Positions 1 through 10,353 are shown, counted from the stretch's first letter. The stretch is DNA of 64,000 nucleotides from Endozoicomonas gorgoniicola (GCF_025562715.2 NZ_JAPFCC010000001.1:3304501-3368500); one strand, 5' to 3'. Notes: generated by a model not told the origin, from the sequence alone. A program made the numbers and translations.

Positions 1-567
1 CAGTTTGATACAGCCTTTCAGCATTCGCTGTGTTGGTACCATGCGGGAAGAAACATGGACAAGCTGATACCGGCCAATGACCTGGAACGAGCCGCCCGTG
101 ACACCGTGCAGGATCAGTACTGGTGCCTCTACGACGACATTGAGGCCTACCAGAAAAAACCAACGGACAAGGAGAAACAGAAGCTCTACCAGGAGTTTGA
201 TCGTTGGGTAACACAGCGGGTTGACTACCCTGCCTTGCAGGCTGAGTTGGGCAAACTGATGGTTGTCAGGGAAGAGCTGTTATTGGTTCTTGAGTATCCG
301 TGGCTGCCACTGCACAACAACCTGAGCGAGAGGCAGATCAGAGAGTATGTGAAACGGCGAAAGGTTAGCGGTGGTACCCGGAGTAAACTTGGGAGGAAAT
401 GCCGCGACACCTTTGCCAGTTTGAAAAAGACCTGTAAACAACACGGGGTGTCCTTTGCCAACTATCTCAGGGACAGGCTGACTGGAACCAATCTGATTCC
501 GCAGCTGGGGCATCTCATCCTGAAGGCATCAGGCTATCAGGAAACGGTTCTTGCCAATGGAATATGA
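1..567 (+). CDS. IS66-like transposase, C-terminal part (cut by window start)
   Basis: The reading frame is open from base 1 and ends at 567, so the N-terminus lies outside the window. The visible part carries the typical IS66 TnpC C-terminal signature: a Cys-Trp-x-His-Ala-x-Arg-like stretch at the very start (LCWYHAGRN) and, near residues 95-125, the PLHNNLSERQIR and KVSGGTRS blocks followed by a region rich in basic residues. The DDE core ends in this segment. It belongs to the subgroup whose N-terminus also appears as a remnant at 34630-34842. The enzyme would catalyse transposition of its own element. The family call is secure; completeness cannot be judged. Confidence 0.85.
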   Translation, partial: QFDTAFQHSLCWYHAGRNMDKLIPANDLERAARDTVQDQYWCLYDDIEAYQKKPTDKEKQKLYQEFDRWVTQRVDYPALQAELGKLMVVREELLLVLEYPWLPLHNNLSERQIREYVKRRKVSGGTRSKLGRKCRDTFASLKKTCKQHGVSFANYLRDRLTGTNLIPQLGHLILKASGYQETVLANGI

Positions 568-575
568 GCAGTTAC
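1..575 (+). mobile_element. IS66-like element, right end
   Basis: The element ends at 575 with GAGCAGTTAC, which is the inverted counterpart of GTAACTGCTCA found at the outer edge of the IS66 remnant near 34922 (read on the minus strand). Only twelve bases separate the transposase stop codon from the next start codon, so this IS probably landed in, and removed, the 5' end of the helicase gene that follows. Confidence 0.65.
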
Positions 576-1998
576 TATTATGACCGGTCGAGAGTTTGGT
601 TTTGGACTTGAGAAGTCAGGTTCAAGATACAGCTCTGGAGCCTACGCTAATGAACTTCTTGAAATCATTAACTCTCCCTGGACTACAGATGGGGAAGAAA
701 TATCCCAGCAAGATACAAAAGAAGAGTTAAGCGCTGAAATGCGGGAAAGCGTTGATATGCTTCGTAGCTTTATTGATGCTGAGCATGAGATTGAACAAGC
801 GAAAGCATTGCAATGCCCTCCTTTCTTCGCTACATCGATCACTGCGCTTAGCAAAAAAACGCTGTATCGGTTGCATTATGAATTAACGATAAATGAAAGT
901 GACTATAAAAGGTTATGTGAAGAGCAACCCAGTTTGCTATTAATTTTATCGGAACAAAAAGAACCCACTGATATATTATTGGAGCTTGTAGATCTTAATC
1001 CGGTTGAGAAAGAACCCATCATTCATGTGAGTATCGAGAAACAAACCTCTGATACGCTGATTCCTCAAGAGGCAATGCTTGGTGTCGCTGCTCTTCCGAC
1101 TCTCAATAAAGTTCGTAATGCCGTCGTAGATTCCCTTGAGGAGATGACTTCAAAGAACCCATGGTTACTGCCCCTGGCCGCTGAGGAATATGAGCACCCT
1201 CCACTACAAACAGTGGATGTTCCTCTGCCACCCAGCAAATTCCCTCCGACTCCATCCCAGGTAAAAGCCATTAATAGCGGTGCAGGTAGTGATGACTACA
1301 CCCTGGTATTAGGACCTCCGGGAACGGGTAAAACTACCGTTATTCTGCAATGGGTAAAGTACTTTGCAGCACAAGGTAAACGAGTATTAGTCACATCGCA
1401 GAATAATAAAGCCGTAGACAATGTTCTGGAGCGGTTAGCCGAAGAAGATGATTTTGAGTGTCTTAGAATCGGTAATGAGAATAAAATAAGCTCCTCTCTT
1501 GAAGCCATAACACTGGACAATAAGGCAACTGAGCTTCAGATGAAGATGTTTTCTGATGCTGATGAAACATTAGAAAAACTGAATTCTCAAAAAAAATTAT
1601 TACAGAAAATTATTGAACAGAAAAAAGAGATAAGTGTCCTAATATCTCAAAGGGACAGTCTTGATAGAGAATATAAACGATCATTCAAATCTATCCCTGA
1701 TATAGAAAAAAAACTTTCAGACCTGACATCAAAACAGGTCTTACTAGACGAAAGCTTAAAAAAACTACAAAAAAAACTATCAGGTGAAGAAGTTAAAGTG
1801 TGGCCAATTTTTAGGTTCATGTTTGATATTTACGATCAAGTCCGCTGTCAACGATTAAATGAAAAAAAAGACAGAATTCTTAATATTAGTTCTGTAACCA
1901 ATTCAGAAATATCAACAAACCGAGCTCATCTTTCTAACCTTGAAAAAAGAAGAATTGAACTTCCAGTCCTGATTGACGAGTTAAATAATAAAGTTAAC

Positions 1999-2608
1999 TG
2001 ACCTCCGGCATAGCCGGAGGCTTATCAGATTACGCCCTCTAAGGGCTTTTATTGCGCCCAAGGGCGCTTACCAGTCAAGATCATACTGATCTCTATTTCC
2101 ATCATTCTTTTCTTGATCTCGGATATATGCCCGAACCACTTCTTCATCAAGTCCTACTGTTGAGACAAAGTAACCTCTTGCCCAAAAATGCTCTCCGTTA
2201 AAGTTACGCTGCTTGCCTTTGAAATTTTTCGCAATCTCTATTGCACACTTTCCTTTCAGATATCCAACGACATGAGATACCGGATATTTGGGTGGAATAC
2301 TGATGCACATGTGAACATGATCAGACATCAAATGCCCTTCGAGAATTTTGCAGCCTTTCCTTCTGGCAAGCTCATGAAATATTTCTCCGAGAAACTTTCT
2401 CAAATTCCCATAGATTACCTTTCGTCTTCTCTTTGGGATAAAGACAATATGGTACTTACAATCCCAACGCGTATGAGCCAAACTCTTGTAGTCTCTCATT
2501 GGTTTTACCTTCAATTTTCTTGGTCGGAAACTGAAGGTTAGCTACTGTCGCTACGGTTAAACCTATGAGAGTCTCCCCGGCATAGCCGGGGGTTTATCAG
2601 TGTTAATT
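1999..2608 (-). mobile_element. IS200/IS605-family element, copy 1
   Basis: About 610 bp, with no visible difference from the copy at 29380-29989 on reading both. Both copies start just after TTAAC and end in GTGTTAATT. The left end carries the hairpin CTCCGGCATAGCCGGAG and the right end CCCCGGCATAGCCGGGG, as expected for single-strand Y1 transposition. There is no inverted repeat and no target duplication, which is normal for this family. Further short hairpins at about 2032-2070 may block read-through into tnpA. Confidence 0.88.
2068..2514 (-). CDS. tnpA: IS200-type Y1 transposase TnpA
   Basis: A 148-residue HUH/Y1 single-strand transposase. The metal-binding HUH motif is DHVHM, near residue 65, and the catalytic tyrosine sits in the C-terminal helix (YIRDQ context near residue 131). 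The N-terminal HIVFIPKRRRKVIYG stretch is typical of the IS200 clade. No TnpB accompanies it. An internal start at MRDYK would give a protein five residues shorter. The translated copy at 29449-29895 reads identically, so the element has probably moved recently and could still be active. Confidence 0.93.
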   Translation of the reverse strand: MKVKPMRDYKSLAHTRWDCKYHIVFIPKRRRKVIYGNLRKFLGEIFHELARRKGCKILEGHLMSDHVHMCISIPPKYPVSHVVGYLKGKCAIEIAKNFKGKQRNFNGEHFWARGYFVSTVGLDEEVVRAYIRDQEKNDGNRDQYDLDW

Positions 2609-3881
2609 AATATGTATTTTCCTGATTCAGAGACACTGATTCAGGAAATATGCGCCCCAAGCTCAACGTTGAAATCAATAAACCTCAGGGATCTTGAAGG
2701 TTTAGATCCAACTCTAAACAGGCTTAATAACGTAATAACAAATCTAACCAGCTGGTTTGATAAGTTAAGGAAAGAGCGTCAGCAAGCATTATATAAAATT
2801 CTTATTGAAAATGTGAATGTTGTAGGTGCCACATGTATTGGAATTAACACTAAATCATTATTCAGAGAACTGGATTTTGATGTAGTGATCGTTGATGAAT
2901 CCGGTCAAATTCAGTTACATAACCTGATTGTTCCTCTTTCCCGGGCAAGTAAAGCGATTCTTGTTGGTGATCACAAGCAGCTCCCACCAGTGGTAAGTGA
3001 TGAAGTACTTGATGAAATCGCTGCACACGGCTTCGAAGATTATAAAGACCTGTATCGATTAAGTTGGTTCGAACACCTTTGGGAAGCTGCACCTGAAGAT
3101 CGAAAAATCATGCTGGACACCCAGTTTAGATGCCCTTCAATCATCAGTGACTTTGTCTCTGAGGCTTTCTATGAAGGACAGTACTTTGCAGGAGCTGGGA
3201 TGGAAAAAAAGAAGCCCTTACTCTCCTTCTGTCCTCAACCCATGATTTGGATAGACACCTGCCGTTTACCAAACAAAACAGAATCTTCCTTCAACCAGGA
3301 TGGAAGATCTGTTGTTGAAAATAATGTTTGCGAAACCAGCCTTATTATCAACATCCTAAAGAAAGCAATAAAGGAATACCCAGAGCTGGCAAAAAAGAGG
3401 GAAATAGGGATTATTGTTCCTTATGCTAACCATGTTAAGGCTATTCAAAAAGCCATTCGACAGCAGCAAAAGAAAGGAATTCTTCTTGAGTTAACCATGC
3501 CATTAACTGAGTTGGTAGCCTCCGTTGATAGCTTCCAGGGTCAGGAAAGGGATCTCATTATCTTTACGTTTACTCGCTCCAATCCTCGTGGAAAGGTTGG
3601 CTTTTTATCTGACTGGCGCAGACTGAATGTTGCTCAGACACGCGCCAAGAAACAACTGATTATGATTGGTGATTCCAGCACATTAACCAAAGGCGCAAAT
3701 CGTGAAGGTGCTCATGACAGGCAATTTAAAAAGGCTATGTGTCTGTTGAAAACACAATGTATTGAAAAAGATGCACTACTTGAAGGTTCAAAGTTTCTTG
3801 AAGTAAGAAAAATTATAAAACCTAAAAGCACTCACAAAAAACACAACAGTAAAAGCAACGAATCTAAAACGGTAAAGACTC

Positions 3882-5117
3882 ATGCCTAAGAAGATCAAAA
3901 ATAAAACAAAAGCAAATCGTTTTAGCTTAATGAATAGTTACTCAGAAGTGTTAAATAATAAACTGAATTCAGGTGAAACGATTTTTTATGCCCGGAATTG
4001 CATGCTCCCAATAATAAATATCAAAATATTAGTAAAAGAGCGCAGCCGTGAAGAGTTAAGTGATACTGACATCATGTTATTCAAACTCATCCAACAGGGT
4101 ATCAGTTCAATAGAGTCTATTGTGCTCTTAACGGGTTTGGCAGAAAAGCTGGTGCTAAAACATTTGAATGAAATGGATGGGCGATCATTTATTTCATATA
4201 AACATGACAAATTTGAATTAACCAGCCTTGGATTAGAAAGTTTACAGCATGGTGTACCTGTAAGAAAAGTTCTAAGATCATTCAGATACTGTGCAGTTTC
4301 TTCACGCTTACTCCCTAGATCAGCTTATGAGCTTGTTTACTCTGAAATGAATGAATTGCGTGATAAAAACACCCGCAACTTCTTAAAATACAGCCATATT
4401 TTACAAGAAGAACAAATGGTCAGTCTATCAGGCATGGATTTAGCTCAGATTGAATCCAAAAGAGCGCTAAACATTACTGACGAGGCTATATCATTCGACG
4501 AAATCAACGGATACACTTCCGGCTATCTTCAGACAAAGCTATTTTTAGTTGGAAAAAATAAACCAGAACGTGCGATAGTGGCTTTTGGCAAAAGCTGCCT
4601 TGAATATAATGCAGAAGATATAATACCAGTGATCCAAAAAATTGATACCGTCCGAACAATTGATGTGATCAAGAATCAGTTGGATAAAGATGGTATTGTT
4701 TATTCGGACATCCAGCTAGATGAATATGGATTACCAAAAATATCTATTGAGAGTGCAAGTAATACCTGGTTCCAGAAGAAAATTGAATCGGGTCAGCAAG
4801 CAATACTGATGTGTGGTACAAATCATCACAAGGCAAAACCTGTAAGCTCATGGATATTAAAAGGTTATACGCTGCGCTATGAGTTAACGGAAGATCACTT
4901 GATTCAGGAAGCTAACTTGCTGAGGGATTTTATTGAAAGCAGTGAGCGATATTATAAAGTACCTTACAAAGAAAGAGAGGATAAAAGCATCCGTCGTTAT
5001 GTCTCAAAGAAATACCCACCTGAGCAATTGCTTGTTCTGAAACACCTTGTAGACAAATACAATATCCGAAGGCTTGCATCATGGTTGCCAGATGATCTTG
5101 AGGATGCTGCTGTATGA
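3882..5117 (+). CDS. Unknown protein with winged-helix-like segment, middle gene of helicase operon
   Basis: 411 residues; I do not recognise a named family. The start codon overlaps the last codons of the helicase and the stop codon overlaps the start of the next gene (ATGA type), so all three are likely translated together. Residues about 60-120 look like a winged helix: several short helices (IMLFKLIQQG, IESIVLLTG, LVLKHLNEM) followed by a strand pair and a TSLGLESLQ turn, a layout seen in many DNA-binding wHTH domains. The rest is mixed alpha/beta with an ILMCGTNHHK segment near residue 310, where paired histidines and a cysteine could bind metal or be catalytic; that is speculation. The base composition is AT-richer than the core genes to the right, consistent with acquisition by transfer. 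Confidence 0.6.
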   Translation: MPKKIKNKTKANRFSLMNSYSEVLNNKLNSGETIFYARNCMLPIINIKILVKERSREELSDTDIMLFKLIQQGISSIESIVLLTGLAEKLVLKHLNEMDGRSFISYKHDKFELTSLGLESLQHGVPVRKVLRSFRYCAVSSRLLPRSAYELVYSEMNELRDKNTRNFLKYSHILQEEQMVSLSGMDLAQIESKRALNITDEAISFDEINGYTSGYLQTKLFLVGKNKPERAIVAFGKSCLEYNAEDIIPVIQKIDTVRTIDVIKNQLDKDGIVYSDIQLDEYGLPKISIESASNTWFQKKIESGQQAILMCGTNHHKAKPVSSWILKGYTLRYELTEDHLIQEANLLRDFIESSERYYKVPYKEREDKSIRRYVSKKYPPEQLLVLKHLVDKYNIRRLASWLPDDLEDAAV

Positions 5118-5608
5118 GTAATTATAAATGGTCAGGCTGGGGCTTCCTGCCACTCATGCTATCAAAAAAACAAACCCAGACTCTATTATCTTCCCAGCCA
5201 TGGAAGCATTGGTCTGAGGGGCTGACAATAGATCAAATCAAGGACATAAGGCGCTTCTACACTCGCTCAGGCGCTACCACTCTCAGACCGATGGACGGTG
5301 GCAGATACATTTTAAACCTGAATGAAGCGTCTTCGGGCTGTTTAATTTTTTCAACGGATCTCTATGAGATTAAACTCGAAAAACTTCAACTGTTACTCAT
5401 AAATGATATTGGTCTCATATATTGTCATCTGACTTCATCATCATCTTACAACTCCAAGACTATTTCCATTATTAACCGCACAGTCTTTAGCTGGCAGCCA
5501 AGAACAAATTCCAGCCAATGCCCGAAATGGAAAAGTACATCAGAAGAAAACAAAACCCTTTGTGAACATATTTCAGATATTTTATCAGTACCCGTCGATG
5601 ATGACAGT

Positions 5609-6725
5609 TATTGATCTGCGCACACCCTATGCATGAACTTTTTCTAAGCAAGCATAGGCAGTGTTCTCAGCTCGGAAGAACCCTAAAATCATCTTTTTCT
5701 TCCTCTGTATGGATTTCAAACCAGAACTGACCGCTCTGAGAAACTGATCTTTGGTTTTCAACGCCATACGACCTATGCGGCCCGACTTTAATACACTCCA
5801 AATGAGTTCTACGGGGTTCAGTTCCGGAGAATACGGAGGCAGTATCTGGATACCCAACAGCCGCTCTTCCTTGCTGAGATATTTCATCACCTTCTTGGCT
5901 TTATGTGCCGAGTGTCCATCTGTTACGACCATAACCGGACGATCATGAGAACTGACAATTTGCTTCAGAAACTTGATGAAAACATCGGCGTTGAAGCGAC
6001 CAGGAATGGTCATGTAGCGCATATGTCCCTCACCACTCACTGCAGAAATCATGTTGATGCCAAACCGGGCTCCTGTCTTTGTGACAGTCGGCGTATAGCC
6101 TTTTCGGCTCCAGGTTGTGCCACTGTGATAGTCAGAGCGTATGCTGGCTTCATCAATAAAGTAGATAATTGCTTTCTTTTCTTCAGCCAGTTTGCGAAGG
6201 GTCGGATAGCGTATATCCAGATACTCCTGTACTTTTTTTTTTGCTCTGCTGCCAGGCTTTTCGCACCGGCCGCTGAGGAGTTAATCCCATTCTCCTGAGC
6301 ATCTTACTAACGGCTGCAGGGTGCATGGTTACATCGAATTCTGTTTTTATTACTGAGGCTAGAATATCCCTCGACCAGAGCGTTTTATAAAATCCGTAAG
6401 CGGTTGGGTCTTTGGTCAGAATGATTTGGGTCAGGGACTCTCGTTGCTCAGGTGAGAGCTTAGCGTTTTTGCTATGGGCGATGGGTCGAGTTTTTAGGGC
6501 TTCCATCCCGCCATCGCGGTACCTTCCAGTCCACCGATAGATGCAGGATTCATCAGTTCCATACTCTTCAGCAAGGCTCTTTACAGTCGCACCATCAAGC
6601 CATTTCTGAATAGCTTCCATGCGAATGGCTTCTCTCACTTCGTGGGAAATTTTGCGACCGTCAACCTTGCTCATAAACACCTCAAAAACAGAGGTGTCAC
6701 AATACAGACTTTGCACCTGCAAAGT
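5609..6725 (-). mobile_element. IS630-like element
   Basis: The element carries a two-part IS630-type transposase on the minus strand and splits the CorA-like gene. I could not fix the ends: a TA duplication expected for IS630 is possible (TTATTG on the left, AGTATTGG on the right), but only a junction at the shared AGT keeps the host gene in frame. The inverted repeats are weak. Confidence 0.65.
5627..6674 (-). CDS. IS630-family transposase, two frames joined at an A10 tract
   Basis: The first frame starts at 6674 (MSKVDGRKIS) and holds the helix-turn-helix region (KSLAEEYGTDESCIYRW) and a second HTH near PAAVSKMLRRMG. The second frame, covering about 5627-6230, holds the DDE catalytic domain: a YFIDEAS stretch, VVTDGHSAHK and LPPYSPELNPVE, the standard IS630 signature with the final glutamate. 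The two frames overlap at a run of ten A on the coding strand (6233-6242), so the full enzyme needs frameshifting or transcript slippage at that run, as known for several IS630 elements. It could equally be a simple inactivating indel. Confidence 0.82.
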
Positions 6726-7586
6726 ATTGGCTCACATCAATACTATGGGGAAGATGCCTTTGGTCATGAGCTTATAAATTGCAGCTGGATCAAGAAGGAA
6801 AAACAACACAGTTCTGAAAACTTATGTGTCAGTCAATTAAGTGCTGGAATTGACCTATCTAACCCAAGATACACCCTTTCTGACAGAGAAATTGTAAACC
6901 TTCAGAAACGTCAGTTTTCCTACTGGAAAGACTGGCGTTGCCAGTTCAATCTAAATCGTTTTGTATTTCTTGATGAAACACCAGGCATTTCTTCGCTACA
7001 ATATAATCTTTATGAATACCATTACTATCTGGATTTATTCGCAATAGTTATTTTCCAACAAATTTCTCTCAATTATTTCAAAGATGAGTTGATTCTTCAA
7101 AACCACAAAGAAAAAACCATTTTATTTAAAAAAATATCCAGTTTCCGCAGTCAGTATAAAATGTCACATATCTCGACATACCCTTTCGCAGAAAAATTAT
7201 ACAGATACCTCTGTGATGAAGCCGGACTGGATAAAATCGAGGAAAAGTCATTATCGGAACTAGAATACAGCTACGCCTTGTGGCGTCAGGAAAAGCAAGA
7301 AACGAATGACTCCGTATTATTGTTTATATCCTTGATTGCAGCTTTGCTATTGCCTGCAAGTTCACTGGCTACAATTTTTGCATTAACCAACGAACAGATG
7401 AGTGTTAATTTTTGGTCTTCTACCTTATTGGTTACTTGTATTACTGTTTTGGCCGTTATATCACCACCATTAAGAAAACATATAAAGGACAATTATTTAA
7501 AAAAATAATAATTTCATACTCTGGAGGTATGAGCTGACCCTCCATGCAGGGTAACCTGTATGGTCTCTAACTCCCACGCAGTTTCC

Positions 7587-8303
7587 CTACAACCCCATCC
7601 CTGACCCATTATGCCGCAGCCAGCTGACATGCCTCTGATAATCCGGCAAAACCTTATCAACAGTGCCCCAGAATCTAGCGTCATGGTTGCGGTGTAACCG
7701 GTGGGCAAGCTCATGAACAATGATGTAGTCCAGCACGGCCAGAGGAGCCATAAGGCAGCGCCAGTGAAAATTAAGATCGCCTTTGCTAGTGCATGAAGCC
7801 CAGCGGTGCTGTAACTCCATAACCCTGACAGAACCAAAGGTGACACCCATTTTAGGTGCGAAGTGAGTAAGCCTCTGGTTGATCCTGTCCAGCCCTTTAG
7901 TCCGGTAGAAGTTTTTAAAAATTTCCATGCCGGAATCAACGTGATCCCGACGTAGGAGGAAGCGCCCATTCTTTAAAACAAGCGCTTCATCCTGCTCATC
8001 AACCAGCTGCAGGCGGTAGTTGCGCCCCAGATAAAGAAAGCCCTCGCCGTTTACAAACTCCCGATGAACCTGCACACGGTTCAGGTCTTCCCATTCCGCC
8101 AGGTTGCGATAAATCCAGCTGCGCTTCTGCTCGATAATGCTCTCAATTTTCGCCATGTCATAAGGCAGAGGAGCACGCACCGTAACAGAGCCATCCCGTT
8201 CAATAAACAAACTGGTTGTCTTGCGGTTGCTCTGCTTCAGGCTGTACTGAATATCCTGATATTGATGCAGGCTGGCTTCGTTATCAGTACTGGAATCACT
8301 CAC
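7587..8303 (-). CDS. YgjP/SprT-like metallopeptidase (DUF45/COG1451)
   Basis: 238 residues. The zinc site HELAHRLHRNHDARFW lies near residues 197-212 and matches the HExxH plus downstream HxxxFW pattern of the YgjP-like family. The preceding block MELQHRWASCTSKG is also characteristic. The start overlaps the 3' end of hsdR by eight bases, indicating translational coupling. YgjP-like genes are often found directly next to type I restriction genes; their role there is unclear. The gene itself looks intact although its upstream partner is broken. The family is well supported; the function is not. Confidence 0.88.
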   Translation of the reverse strand: MSDSSTDNEASLHQYQDIQYSLKQSNRKTTSLFIERDGSVTVRAPLPYDMAKIESIIEQKRSWIYRNLAEWEDLNRVQVHREFVNGEGFLYLGRNYRLQLVDEQDEALVLKNGRFLLRRDHVDSGMEIFKNFYRTKGLDRINQRLTHFAPKMGVTFGSVRVMELQHRWASCTSKGDLNFHWRCLMAPLAVLDYIIVHELAHRLHRNHDARFWGTVDKVLPDYQRHVSWLRHNGSGMGL

Positions 8304-9597
8304 CGGTAGTCATACCCAAAATATCTTTTTCTCTTCTTCGTGCTAACGCCACAACCTCTGTAGCCAACAGCTCTCTCTGAGCTTTCAGCTGGGGAACCTT
8401 ACTGAGGATCATGCGTTTCTTGATTTTGCCCTGTAGCTCTGCCACTAAATCTTCCCGCTCCCAGAAATCAAGGTTGCCAATATGCTCATTCAGATCGTCC
8501 ATTATGGCGACAATGGTCAGTTTTACCTTATCAATGTGTGCTGCCATATCGCCATCTTTAAAAGCCAGGCTCACGATCAGATCGAAGAACGGGTCTTCCA
8601 CTTTAGCATCAGGGCCACGACCTGCCAGTATCTCATCCCTTAATGCACCAAGCTTGAGTGCCATCTGTTCCCAGTTATCACTGTGCTTTTTAATGATCTC
8701 ATCAAGCTTTTCACTCATGCTTTTGTAGAACACAGGGTCATCATCGGCACTGACTTTACAGTGCTTGCGGATAGCGTGTTCCATCTCACTGGCCTGGGCC
8801 TTAAGGTCAGGTTCTTTTTTAACTGACTTGATGAATTCATCGCTGAACAACTCAACAGGTTTCACCCTGGGGCTCATTCCCAGGCTAATCAGATGCTCAT
8901 TGACCAGACTCCGCACTTTCTGGCCGACACCATGGAAGTTCATAGTCTCATCTTTATACCGTTCGCGAGCCCTGGCCTGAATATGAACAAATTGGTACAT
9001 AGGCAGCTTGTACGGGTTCGCCAAAGCATTAGGCATAACAATATCCATACTCTGCAGAAACTTCTTGAGATAAACGTTGAAACTGTCTCTCAGGCGGATA
9101 TCTTCCAATAACTCCACCGCTGCCAGCAAAACCTGATAATGATCTTCCGGTGATAACTTCTGGTTGACCAACCGTTCTATCTGACTAACTCCACCTTCCT
9201 GGAACAGCTGCAATAGCCGACGATAACGGCTTTCCAGAACAGGCACTTCACTGTCGATACTTTGCAAACCATTGAGAAGGTCTTCCTGATCCTCACCGGC
9301 ATAAAGCGACAGGGCTTCTTTCAGGTTTTCCGTCAGACCGATGTAATCAACGATGTAGCCCCTTGTTTTCTCCTTGTAGGTTCGGTTCACCCTCGCGATG
9401 GTTTGCAGCAGATTATGCTCACTGAGTCGTTTATCAATGTACATAACCTGTTCAATCGGAGCGTCAAAGCCTGTCAGCAGCATATCGCAGACGATCAAAA
9501 AGGCGACGCCCGTTTCATGCATATTCCGGTCAAAATGAACACCTTCTCCGGAAAGCGTGAACACCTCCGCTTCCCTAAGCATTGCCTCTCTTAATTT

Positions 9598-10353
9598 TTA
9601 GCTTGCGTGTTCACGATCATCCAGTTTTGCTTTTATTTTTCTCATAGATTCTCCCTTGAGTTCTATCCGGTGTGCGTTGTGGGTCAGGCGATCCAGAATC
9701 GCGTCTGCCAGGGTGGCGTCACCGATGCTGTCATGCCATTTCGACACTGGCAGCTGGCTGGTCACTATGGTTGAGCTCTGGTTGTGTCGGTCGTCCATGA
9801 TTTCCAGCAGGTCGTTGCGCTGGCTCTGGTTTAGTGGTTCCAGTCCCCAGTCGTCCAGAATCAACAGGTTTACTTTGGCCAGCTGTTTCAGTTGCTTGCT
9901 GTAACTGCCGTCACCGTGGGCAACAGTCATGGCCTCCAGCAACCTTGAGGTGCGGAAGTAGCGAACACTGAGCCCCCGCAGGCAAGCTCCGTGTCCGAAG
10001 GCACAGCTCAACCAGCTTTTCCCTGTGCCGCAGGGGCCCGTGATCAGGAGGTTTTGTTTTCGCCGAAGCCACTCGCAGGTGACCAGTGTCGCCATTTGGG
10101 ATTTCGTTATGCCCCGTGGCTGTTCGTAATCAATGCCTTCCAGCGTGGCTGACAGCTTGAACCGGGCCGCCCTGAGCAACCTGGCCAGCCGTTTGTTGTT
10201 GCGGTCTGCGTCCTCCTGGTCAACCAGCAGGGCAAGACGTTCTTCGAAGCTAAGGCCTTCGTAAGTACCGGGCTGCTCCTGCTGCAGAGCAAGGGCTTCG
10301 GCCATGCCGCTGAGCCGCAGACTGCGTAACCGGGTCATCGTCTGGTTAATCAT
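9598..10353 (-). CDS. istB: IS21 helper ATPase IstB
   Basis: About 251 residues from the start at 10353 (MINQTMTRLRS), chosen because GAGGAG lies six bases upstream and it sits just after the istA stop; longer starts at 10398 and 10443 are possible. DnaC-like AAA+ ATPase with Walker A GPCGTGKS, Walker B LLILDDWG and a sensor region (TIVTSQLPVSKWHD). IstB activates target capture for the IstA transposase. It looks intact, but its istA is interrupted, so the element cannot move unless IstA is supplied by another copy. Confidence 0.95.
   Translation of the reverse strand: MINQTMTRLRSLRLSGMAEALALQQEQPGTYEGLSFEERLALLVDQEDADRNNKRLARLLRAARFKLSATLEGIDYEQPRGITKSQMATLVTCEWLRRKQNLLITGPCGTGKSWLSCAFGHGACLRGLSVRYFRTSRLLEAMTVAHGDGSYSKQLKQLAKVNLLILDDWGLEPLNQSQRNDLLEIMDDRHNQSSTIVTSQLPVSKWHDSIGDATLADAILDRLTHNAHRIELKGESMRKIKAKLDDREHAS

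Larger units (their letters stand above)
580..3889 (+). pseudogene. SF1 helicase (DNA2/NAM7 type), split by an IS200-like element and probably 5'-truncated
   Basis: Two reading frames, 580-1998 and 2609-3889, join in frame if the IS at 1999-2608 is removed, giving about 899 residues. The first half carries Walker A GPPGTGKTT near residue 245, a TSQNNKAVDN motif Ia-like stretch, and a lysine/glutamate-rich coiled coil from about 315 to 470. The second half carries VVDESGQI (Walker B), GDHKQLPP (motif III), DTQFRCP, a DSFQGQERD motif and an NVAQTRAK motif VI. These are the motifs of superfamily 1 DNA2/NAM7/UPF1-like helicases, which are common in phage-defence operons. The first codon lies five bases after an IS66-like end, so the true N-terminus may be lost. 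The stop overlaps the next gene, implying an operon. Confidence 0.85.
5114..7508 (+). pseudogene. CorA-like two-transmembrane protein, split by an IS630-like element
   Basis: The 5' part runs from 5114 to about 5608, and the 3' part resumes in a compatible frame at about 6726. Joined at the shared AGT they give about 425 residues. The N-terminal half is soluble, with strands resembling the cytoplasmic domain of CorA-like proteins (KLQLLLINDIGLIYCHL). The C-terminus has two predicted membrane helices, LFISLIAALLLPASSLATIF and FWSSTLLVTCITVLAV, separated by a short loop, then a basic tail. This is the CorA-type hairpin, but the GMN selectivity motif is absent; the loop reads ALTNEQM. As the last gene of the helicase operon it is a candidate membrane effector. 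The split makes it non-functional here unless the IS excises. Confidence 0.6.

Noticed and set aside
2188..2541. 117-codon frame on the + strand opposite IS200 tnpA (also at 29569-29922)
   Set aside because: Antisense shadow of tnpA; no family features and no ribosome site of its own.
7514..7969. 151-codon minus-strand frame next to the YgjP-like gene
   Set aside because: Overlaps the 3' half of the YgjP-like gene in another frame and has no recognisable protein features.
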